Of a stretch of DNA of 9,064 nucleotides, positions 1-3,727 are shown one piece after another. The DNA comes from Lawsonibacter sp. (lineage in GTDB: Bacteria; Bacillota; Clostridia; Oscillospirales; Oscillospiraceae): NCBI GenBank assembly GCA_022798855.1, contig JAAWNI010000083.1:1-9064 (forward strand), read 5' to 3'. The position numbers and the translations under genes were made by a program. The first letter of the stretch is position 1. Every line of letters starts with the position of its first letter. Below the pieces are notes generated by a model, which ran no database searches, had not been told where the DNA came from, and saw only the letters and a program-made list of their open reading frames with translations.

Positions 1-10
1 TTTTGCGGGA

Positions 11-46
11 ATACTGGATGTATTTCTAGAAAATTTAACGCAGTAT
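11..46. repeat. Weak inverted repeat downstream of the kinase gene
   Basis: ATACTG (11-16) and CAGTAT (41-46) are inverted copies that flank the 10-bp palindrome TTTCTAGAAA (25-34). The sequence lies beyond the 3' end of the leftward kinase gene. There is no T-run in either direction, so it is not a convincing terminator and may be chance. Nothing else can be supported in bases 1-109. Confidence 0.2.
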
Positions 47-109
47 GGCTGAGAAAGACCCGGCTAGGCGGTGTTTGAGGTTGTGGATACAGGTTCTTAG
101 AGTTTCAGG

Positions 110-1780
110 TCAGACCTGGTAGCAGCCCCCGCCGATAAACTCCCGCATCAGGGAGGTTTTGGGGATGTTGTCCGCAGGGATGGGCAGGAAGTAGTTCAAG
201 AATTTCAGCAGCCGTTTCGCTTCGATATACTCCTCGCTGTCCTGGGGGACCCCGAAGAGGAGGGGCTGGACGTAGGATTTCAGCACAGCCGCCTCATAAA
301 TCAAGGCGGAGTTGAAAATCATGTCGGCGCTGTCCTGGAAGGGGAAGATATTGTTCTCCTCGCCCCGGCGGACGGAGGGCCACATTTTAATGGTGGCCTG
401 GGCGCTGTGGCCCCGGGTCCTGGCGTCCCGCTCGATGCGGCGCAGAAGGCGGACGTCGGTGGTGGGGATGCGGTTGTGGCCGTCGATGTTCAGGGTGGTC
501 AGGCAGCTGATATAGACCTTGTACTTGCTCTCCTTGGGCAGGGCGTGGGTGAACTGGTCGTTGAGGCAGTGGATGCCTTCAATGACCAGCACATCCCCCG
601 CCCCCAGGGTGAGGAAATTGCCGTTGTACTCCCGCATGCCCTTTTTGAAGTTGAAGGTGGGCAGCTCCACCGTCTCGCCGTTCAGCAGCCGGCTCATGTC
701 GGTGTTGAACTGCTCCACGTCCATAGCCCCCAGGCCCTCGAAATCATAGTTGCCGTTCTCGTCCCTGGGGGTGTCCTCCCGGTTCTTGAAATAGTTGTCG
801 GTGGCGATGGCGTGGGGCCGCAGGCCGCAGGCCCACAGCTGGGTGGACAGCCGGTGGGAAAAGGTGGTCTTCCCGGAGGAGGAGGGCCCGGCAATCATGA
901 CGAAGCGGACCTCCTTCCGCTTGGCGATCTCGGCGGCGATGTCGCCGATTTTCTTTTCCATCATGGCTTCGGCGGCCAGAATCAGGGGGGTGGCGCCCCC
1001 TTTGGAGACGGTGGTGTTCAGCTCGGCCACGCTGGAGGCGTTCAGCGCCTGGGAGCGCAGGGTGGATTCATACAGCTCCCGGAAGACCTTGATGGAGGGC
1101 CGGAACTCCCCCAGCTGCCCGGGGTCCTTCTGGGTGGGCAGGCGGAGGACAAAGCCGTTTTCAAACAGCTCCAGTCCGAAGCATTTAACATAGCTGGTGT
1201 CGGGGGCCATGTAGCCATAGAAGTAGTCCACAAAGCCGTCCAGGGAGTAGACATTGACCCGGGAGTTGATGCGGAAGCTGAGGAGCCGGGCCTTGTGGAT
1301 CAGCCCGGCCTGGCGGAAGAGCTCCATGGCGTCGTCGGTGCTGATGGACTTCTTCTCAAAGGGCAGGGCCATGGCGGACAGCTCCCGCATCCGGGCTTCC
1401 ACCCGGTCCAGCAGGGCCTGGTCCAGGGTGAAATTCCCCCGGGCCAGGATAAACAGGGCGCTGCTCAGGGAGTACTCCACCGAGAGGCGGTCCACGTTCT
1501 CCCGGCCGGCCACGTCGTAGAAGGCCTTGAGCATCAGGAACACGGCGCTGCGCTCATAGGTCTGGATGCCGGGCCTGTCCTGGGCGGTGACCATTTTCAG
1601 GGTACAGTCCCGGTCCAGGGTTTTGTGGAGCTCGCAGAGCTTCCCGTCCCGGTTGACCAGCAGAATGTCATAGGGGCAGCGGTCCTGGAGTTCCGCCGCG
1701 ATGCCGCGGTAGGGCGTCCCCTGGGGATAGGAGTATTCCGCTCCGTCTACAGTGACCTTAATCATTCTTTTTTCTTCCAT
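110..1780 (-). CDS. Nucleoside (uridine-like) kinase with N-terminal TGS-like domain
   Basis: Predicted cytoplasmic kinase of 556 aa that transfers phosphate from ATP to a nucleoside, probably in pyrimidine salvage. Residues about 5-65 resemble a TGS/ubiquitin-like fold. Residues about 75-250 resemble the second additional domain of threonyl-tRNA synthetases. Residues about 290-510 form a uridine kinase/phosphoribulokinase-type P-loop domain. Visible motifs are the Walker A GPSSSGKT (298-305), DNYF (328-331) at the place of the substrate-binding D-x-F/Y segment of uridine kinases, VIEGIHCL (399-406), and the lid-like RRIERDARTRGHS (447-459). This three-part architecture is the one usually annotated as nucleoside kinase in Firmicutes; the true substrate cannot be read from sequence. 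The start at 1780 is preferred over an ATG at 1801 because AGAGGAGG lies 7 nt before it, inside the longer reading. The gene stands alone and points away from the rest of the window. Confidence 0.93.
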   Translation of the reverse strand: MEEKRMIKVTVDGAEYSYPQGTPYRGIAAELQDRCPYDILLVNRDGKLCELHKTLDRDCTLKMVTAQDRPGIQTYERSAVFLMLKAFYDVAGRENVDRLSVEYSLSSALFILARGNFTLDQALLDRVEARMRELSAMALPFEKKSISTDDAMELFRQAGLIHKARLLSFRINSRVNVYSLDGFVDYFYGYMAPDTSYVKCFGLELFENGFVLRLPTQKDPGQLGEFRPSIKVFRELYESTLRSQALNASSVAELNTTVSKGGATPLILAAEAMMEKKIGDIAAEIAKRKEVRFVMIAGPSSSGKTTFSHRLSTQLWACGLRPHAIATDNYFKNREDTPRDENGNYDFEGLGAMDVEQFNTDMSRLLNGETVELPTFNFKKGMREYNGNFLTLGAGDVLVIEGIHCLNDQFTHALPKESKYKVYISCLTTLNIDGHNRIPTTDVRLLRRIERDARTRGHSAQATIKMWPSVRRGEENNIFPFQDSADMIFNSALIYEAAVLKSYVQPLLFGVPQDSEEYIEAKRLLKFLNYFLPIPADNIPKTSLMREFIGGGCYQV

Positions 1781-1787
1781 TGGATGG

Positions 1788-1795
1788 CCTCCTCT
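1788..1795 (-). promoter_or_regulatory. Ribosome binding site that fixes the kinase start
   Basis: AGAGGAGG on the minus strand, 7 nt before the ATG at 1780. An upstream in-frame ATG at 1801 would place this strong Shine-Dalgarno sequence inside the coding region, so the downstream start is chosen. Confidence 0.85.
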
Positions 1796-1807
1796 GCACA
1801 TTGATTT

Positions 1808-1822
1808 CCCGCCGGCGGCGGG
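1808..1822 (-). other. GC-rich hairpin in the kinase 5' leader
   Basis: CCCGCC-GGC-GGCGGG on the plus strand forms a perfect 6-bp stem with a 3-nt loop. It sits between the predicted promoter (1840-1868) and the ribosome binding site, so it would be in the mRNA leader. There is no T-tract, and any role in mRNA stability or translation is inference. Confidence 0.45.
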
Positions 1823-1839
1823 ATGGTCTGCGTCCTTTT

Positions 1840-1868
1840 ATCATACGACATTTTGTGGAAAAACACAA
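1840..1868 (-). promoter_or_regulatory. Predicted sigma-A promoter for the kinase
   Basis: On the minus strand, TTGTGT (1868-1863) and TATGAT (1845-1840) are separated by 17 nt. The -10 matches the consensus at five of six positions and the -35 keeps TTG. The predicted transcript starts near 1833, about 50 nt before the ATG. The -35 lies about 10 bp outside the apparent end of the transposase remnant, so the old insertion came close to this promoter. Confidence 0.55.
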
Positions 1869-1895
1869 GTACCCATTAGATAGCGTCTACCCGAG

Positions 1896-2048
1896 TTAAG
1901 CACGGATAGCAGCCCAAATAGCGATACAACTGACGTGTACCGCGGCGATAAACGCATCCAAGACCTTGGCATAGCGAGTGGCAATGCCTCTCCAGCGCTT
2001 CAAGGATAGAAAGCAGATTTCTACATAAGATTTTTCCTGCCCGCCATG
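1896..2048 (-). pseudogene. Remnant of an IS5-family transposase (C-terminal end)
   Basis: Reading the minus strand from about 2048 to the TAA at 1896-1898 gives about 50 residues that end with the typical C-terminus of IS5-type DDE transposases. The segment contains LKRWRGIATRYAK, then AFIAAVHVSCIAIW, close to the usual 'RRIATRYDK...A-x-IALW' tail. The frame is closed upstream by TAG (2049-2051), there is no start codon, and the catalytic DDE residues that would lie upstream are absent. What remains is only the 3' end. The stretch after the stop (about 1879-1895) probably includes the element's terminal repeat, but no partner repeat was found to the right. A 68-codon open frame over the same bases (1876-2082) is a shadow. 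Family assignment is by recall of motifs, not by alignment. Confidence 0.75.
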
Positions 2049-2066
2049 CTAATGCTGGTAAAGGGA

Positions 2067-2094
2067 TTGCACAGCCACACATTTATGGTAAAAT
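2067..2094 (+). promoter_or_regulatory. Predicted extended -10 promoter of the recombinase gene
   Basis: TTGCAC (2067-2072) and TAAAAT (2089-2094) are separated by 16 nt, with TGG just before the -10 (extended TGn motif). The predicted start is near 2101 and gives a short leader of about 27 nt. The promoter starts just beyond the IS5-type remnant, so the recombinase may have gained or changed its promoter through that insertion. Confidence 0.6.
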
Positions 2095-2112
2095 AGCCGC
2101 AGCAAATTGTTC

Positions 2113-2119
2113 AAAGGAG
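2113..2119 (+). promoter_or_regulatory. Ribosome binding site of the recombinase
   Basis: AAAGGAG, 8 nt before the ATG at 2128. It supports that start. Confidence 0.85.
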
Positions 2120-2127
2120 TTTAAACC

Positions 2128-2973
2128 ATGACAAAATACCATTTGACAGCAGACATTCTGACGAGCTATGGAAAGTATTTACAGCAGGAGGAGCGCAGTC
2201 CGGCAACGGTGGAGAAATATATGCGGGATCTCCGGGGCTTCTCCGCCTGGCTGGAGGGCAGGGCGGTGACCAAGCGGCTGGCCGCCGGCTGGAAGCAGGA
2301 GCTTCTCGACCAGGGCCTGTCGCCGGCCACTGTGAACGCCAAGCTCTCGGCGCTCAACGGGCTCTTCCGCTTTTTGAAGTGGGAGGACTTCCGGGTCAGG
2401 TTTTTAAAGCTCCAGCGCCGGGTCTTTCGGGATACCGCCCGGGACCTGGGCCGGGAGGACTACAGCCGTCTGCTGGACGCCGCCAAGCAGCTGGGGCGGG
2501 AGCAGCTGGCGTTGATTATCGAGACGATCTGCGCCACCGGCATCCGGGTCAGTGAGGTGCGGTATATCACGGTGGAAGCCGTCCAGGCCCAGCGGGCCGA
2601 CGTGTCCCTCAAGGGGAAAATCCGGACCATCCTGCTGCCCAAAAAGCTGTGCCGGAAGCTGGCCAAATTTGCCCAGAAAGAAAAAATCGCCTCCGGCGAG
2701 ATATTTCTCACCAGACGCGGAACCGGAGTTTCACGCTGTGCGATTTGGCGGGAGATGAAAGCCCTCTGCGCGAAAGCGGGGGTTGCCCCCTCGAAGGTCT
2801 TCCCCCACAACCTGCGGCACCTGTTCGCCACCGCCTTCTATCGGGCGACCCGGGACATCGTCAAGCTGGCCGATCTTCTGGGCCACAGCTCCATCAACAC
2901 CACCCGTATCTATCTGCTGGCCACCGGTACAGAACACGCCCGGCAGCTGGAGCTGCTGAGACTGGTAATTTGA
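2128..2973 (+). CDS. Tyrosine recombinase (XerC/D-like), proposed promoter invertase
   Basis: Complete 281-aa site-specific recombinase that would cut and rejoin DNA through a phosphotyrosine intermediate. Residues about 5-95 form the helical core-binding (SAM-like) domain, with SPATVEKYMRDLRGF (24-38) and LSPATVNAKLSALNGLFRF (64-82). The catalytic domain follows from about 105. The full active-site set is visible: R140 in ATGIRVSE, a lysine in LKGKIR (K164, possibly K162), H227 and R230 in HNLRH, H253 in LLGHSS, and nucleophile Y262 in TRIYLL. The length is typical of stand-alone integrases, with no arm-binding domain or excisionase nearby. Recombination-like site R1 begins 6 bp after the stop codon, with R2 and R3 further right, which points to a local inversion role rather than phage or ICE integration. 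Xer-type dimer resolution is an alternative but fits the context less well. Confidence 0.93.
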   Translation: MTKYHLTADILTSYGKYLQQEERSPATVEKYMRDLRGFSAWLEGRAVTKRLAAGWKQELLDQGLSPATVNAKLSALNGLFRFLKWEDFRVRFLKLQRRVFRDTARDLGREDYSRLLDAAKQLGREQLALIIETICATGIRVSEVRYITVEAVQAQRADVSLKGKIRTILLPKKLCRKLAKFAQKEKIASGEIFLTRRGTGVSRCAIWREMKALCAKAGVAPSKVFPHNLRHLFATAFYRATRDIVKLADLLGHSSINTTRIYLLATGTEHARQLELLRLVI

Positions 2974-2978
2974 CTGAA

Positions 2979-2996
2979 ACAAAATCTATCTTCCGT
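2979..2996 (+). repeat. Recombination site R1
   Basis: ACAAAA-TCTATC-TTCCGT: a 6-bp asymmetric core flanked by imperfect inverted 6-bp arms, the general layout of tyrosine recombinase crossover sites. It shares the core and orientation with R2 (103 bp to the right) and has the opposite orientation to R3. It lies just outside the recombinase stop codon, so exchange here leaves that gene intact. A further ATCTTCC (2988-2994) / GGAAGAT (3005-3011) inverted pair overlaps it and could be an accessory or decayed half-site. Its arms diverge most from R2, so it may be the weakest site. Confidence 0.7.
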
Positions 2997-3031
2997 CGAA
3001 TTTTGGAAGATTCTACATATCCTCCCCCTAC

Positions 3032-3061
3032 ATTATAGCATATTTTACCGCGGAAACGCAA
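3032..3061 (-). promoter_or_regulatory. Promoter P1, facing left
   Basis: On the minus strand: TTGCGT (3061-3056), 18 nt, then TATAAT (3037-3032) with TGC directly before it (extended -10). The -10 is a perfect consensus. It lies in a 26-nt block (3031-3056) repeated almost exactly at P2. As drawn, it would transcribe antisense into the recombinase gene. Just downstream, GGGGGAGG is followed by ATG-TAG (3018-3013), a start codon directly followed by a stop; this minimal frame would sit at the 5' end of a P1 transcript. Inversion at R1 x R3 would point it at the surface-protein gene. Confidence 0.75.
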
Positions 3062-3081
3062 CATTACTTTTTCACAATTTA

Positions 3082-3099
3082 ACAGAATCTATCTTCTGT
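3082..3099 (+). repeat. Recombination site R2
   Basis: ACAGAA-TCTATC-TTCTGT: perfect 6-bp inverted arms around the 6-bp core shared with R1 and R3. This is the best of the three sites. It matches R3 (read on the minus strand) over GAATCTATCTTCTGT, 15 bp in a row, in inverted orientation and 262 bp away centre to centre. That is the expected layout for an inversion substrate. Confidence 0.8.
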
Positions 3100-3117
3100 C
3101 ATGCGCTTTGAGATTCA

Positions 3118-3129
3118 AGATAATTATCT
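3118..3129. promoter_or_regulatory. Palindrome at the P2 start point, possible operator
   Basis: AGATAATTATCT is a perfect 12-bp palindrome that ends 6 bp beyond the -10 of P2, so it covers the predicted transcription start. P1 has no equivalent, although the two promoters share their core sequence. A repressor or other dimeric regulator could use it to distinguish P2 from P1. No regulator gene is visible in the window. AT-rich palindromes can arise by chance. Confidence 0.35.
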
Positions 3130-3135
3130 CATTGC

Positions 3136-3165
3136 ATTATAGCATATTTTTCCACGGGAAATCAA
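3136..3165 (-). promoter_or_regulatory. Promoter P2, facing left
   Basis: On the minus strand: TTGATT (3165-3160), 18 nt, then TATAAT (3141-3136) with TGC before it. The -10 and spacer copy those of P1 with only three differences over 26 nt, but the -35 is closer to consensus (TTGATT against TTGCGT). P2 may therefore be the stronger promoter. The sequence upstream of the -35 is rich in A and T, as in UP elements. It currently points left; R2 x R3 inversion would aim it at the surface gene. Confidence 0.78.
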
Positions 3166-3217
3166 TAGATTTTTTCTCGTAATCGATAAAGCTTCGAAAT
3201 TTAAACGTGGATATTTG

Positions 3218-3253
3218 AGGCCGCAAAAATGGCCTTTGCGACCTGCGTTTTTT
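3218..3253 (+). terminator. Rho-independent terminator-like hairpin A
   Basis: AGGCCGCAAA (3218-3227) pairs with TTTGCGACCT (3235-3244) with one C-A mismatch and a 7-nt loop, followed by GCG and six T (3248-3253). The T-run lies only on the right side, so it would stop rightward transcripts such as read-through from the recombinase. The surface gene would thereby be silenced in this orientation. After inversion it would sit behind the promoter and face left. Confidence 0.6.
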
Positions 3254-3265
3254 ATGCCCTTTTTC

Positions 3266-3295
3266 CGCCTGGAGAATTTCTCCAGGCGTTGTTTA
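3266..3295 (+). terminator. Second hairpin B, possible terminator
   Basis: CGCCTGGAGA (3266-3275) and TCTCCAGGCG (3279-3288) form a perfect 10-bp stem with a 3-nt loop, followed by TTGTTTA. The T-tail is short and broken, so termination may be weak. It lies 13 nt after the end of terminator A and faces the same way, which suggests a double block before the surface gene. Confidence 0.5.
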
Positions 3296-3299
3296 TACT
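3270..3299 (+). promoter_or_regulatory. Weak right-facing promoter candidate
   Basis: TATACT (3294-3299) is a fair -10 and TGGAGA (3270-3275) is a poor -35 at 18-nt spacing, inside hairpin B. It is the only candidate I see that could transcribe the surface gene in the present orientation. If active, the OFF state would be leaky rather than silent. Confidence 0.2.
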
Positions 3300-3343
3300 C
3301 CATTTCTCTACCGGGGCAAAGCTTATTTACTCCGTTATGTAAA

Positions 3344-3361
3344 ACAGAAGATAGATTCCGT
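3344..3361 (-). repeat. Recombination site R3, inverted
   Basis: On the plus strand: ACAGAA-GATAGA-TTCCGT. The core is the reverse complement of TCTATC, so this site is inverted relative to R1 and R2. Recombination with either one flips the DNA between them. R3 lies about 30 bp after the start point that either inverted promoter would have, so a hybrid site would be transcribed within the leader of the surface gene. Confidence 0.78.
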
Positions 3362-3400
3362 AGCGTTCAAAAGCCAAACCGCAAGGGAGGAGGAGCGAGG

Positions 3401-3469
3401 ATGTCAGGCAGCAGTCCCCCGTGGAACTGCCCCACTGCCCGCGGCGTCAAGGACGGTGGGAGCCCCTAA
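3401..3469 (+). CDS. 22-residue leader ORF upstream of the riboswitches
   Basis: An ATG at 3401 follows a strong purine-rich ribosome binding site (GGGAGGAGG, 3385-3393) and opens a 22-codon frame rich in Gly, Ser and Pro with one Trp and one Cys. It ends with TAA at 3467-3469, only a few bases before the first riboswitch aptamer. It lies between site R3 and the aptamers, so it would be in the leader of the surface-protein mRNA in the ON state. The ribosome binding site is better than that of the main gene. Ribosomes stopping here could affect aptamer folding or protect the leader; that is inference. It resembles no leader peptide I recognise and could be non-functional. Confidence 0.4.
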   Translation: MSGSSPPWNCPTARGVKDGGSP

Positions 3470-3473
3470 TGAA

Positions 3474-3564
3474 CGACGCGTCGGCAAACCATTGGAAACG
3501 ATGGGACGCAAAGCCAGGCGCTGTCGTGCCGCGATGACGGCACTATGCACGACCGGTTGCAATC
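3474..3564 (+). promoter_or_regulatory. Cyclic-di-GMP class I (GEMM-I) riboswitch aptamer 1
   Basis: The hallmarks of the GEMM-I aptamer are present in order: GGCAAACC (3483-3490), a hairpin capped by a GAAA tetraloop (pairs within 3489-3504), the invariant GGGACGCAAAGCC (3503-3515), a long P3 hairpin (GTCGTGC 3523-3529 with GCACGAC 3547-3553, plus an internal GTGCCG/CGGCAC alternative), and a closing GGTTGC (3555-3560). The G before CAAACC is kept, which favours c-di-GMP over the cGAMP-type variant. The aptamer would sense the second messenger in the nascent mRNA of the surface gene. The exact outer stem is uncertain because it runs straight into aptamer 2. Confidence 0.88.
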
Positions 3565-3688
3565 AGGCAAACCAGTGGAAACATTGGGGCGCAAAACCAG
3601 AGGCTACGGCGTTGTCCTGGCCCCACTCTGCCAATCGGTGGAGCAATACACACCCGACGGCGCTATGCTCGTTCGGTTACCGGATCCT
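3561..3688 (+). promoter_or_regulatory. Second GEMM-I riboswitch aptamer in tandem
   Basis: Directly after aptamer 1 the pattern repeats: AGGCAAACC (3565-3573), a GAAA-capped hairpin (CCAGTG/CATTGG, 3572-3587), GGGGCGCAAAACC (3586-3598), a long P3 arm (GGCGTTGTC 3608-3616 with GACGGCGCT 3656-3664, several G-T pairs), and a closing GGTTACC (3675-3681). The central strand departs from consensus (GGGGCGCAAAACC instead of GGGACGCAAAGCC), and the P3 arm is longer than usual with an added sub-hairpin near 3622-3642. It may bind more weakly, bind a different cyclic dinucleotide, or be decayed. It lies between aptamer 1 and the ribosome binding site. Confidence 0.78.
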
Positions 3689-3717
3689 TTGCGTCCGATT
3701 CATGCAAAGAAAGGAAG
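3685..3717 (+). promoter_or_regulatory. Ribosome binding site with a possible riboswitch-controlled fold
   Basis: The ribosome binding site AAAGGAAG (3710-3717) lies 10 nt before the ATG at 3728. TCCTTT (3685-3690), at the end of aptamer 2, is perfectly complementary to AAAGGA (3710-3715) and could hide it. CTTTGC (3687-3692) can instead pair with GCAAAG (3704-3709), leaving the site free. The two pairings exclude each other and no T-run is present, so translational rather than transcriptional control is suggested. Whether ligand opens or closes the site cannot be decided from sequence. Confidence 0.5.
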
Positions 3718-3727
3718 ATATGTGTAC

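Larger units (their letters stand above)
2979..3361. other. Predicted invertible promoter region (OFF orientation in this sequence)
   Basis: This segment is bounded by R1/R2 on the left and the inverted site R3 on the right. It holds two left-facing promoters (P1, P2) and two right-facing hairpins. The left half is a diverged tandem duplication: R1 to R2 is 103 bp and P1 to P2 is 104 bp, so each unit is one site plus one promoter. Mapping an inversion about the shared cores puts the -10 of P2 at about 3302-3307 (R2 x R3) or that of P1 at about 3303-3308 (R1 x R3), both facing the surface gene. Exchange between R1 and R2 would instead delete 103 bp. The bases and geometry are seen; inversion itself is inferred from site structure and the adjacent recombinase. 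Confidence 0.7.

Noticed and set aside
407..1804. A 465-codon plus-strand open frame over the kinase gene.
   Set aside because: The translation is Gly/Val/Gln/His-rich without motifs, and the minus strand carries a complete kinase with Walker A and lid motifs.
3182..3198. A cluster of 6-bp palindromes (ATCGAT, AAGCTT, TTCGAA).
   Set aside because: They are short, AT-rich and not arranged at helical spacing. Chance or an UP-like region upstream of P2 is sufficient explanation.
2979..3361. Attachment sites of an integrated phage or mobilisable element.
   Set aside because: R1/R2 and R3 are inverted, so recombination flips rather than excises, and the only direct pair encloses 103 bp. There are no excisionase, phage or conjugation genes.
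3545..3727. A 61-codon N-terminal extension of the surface protein from ATG 3545.
   Set aside because: It would encode riboswitch sequence as protein and bury the signal peptide. The ATG at 3728 has a ribosome binding site and begins a normal signal peptide.
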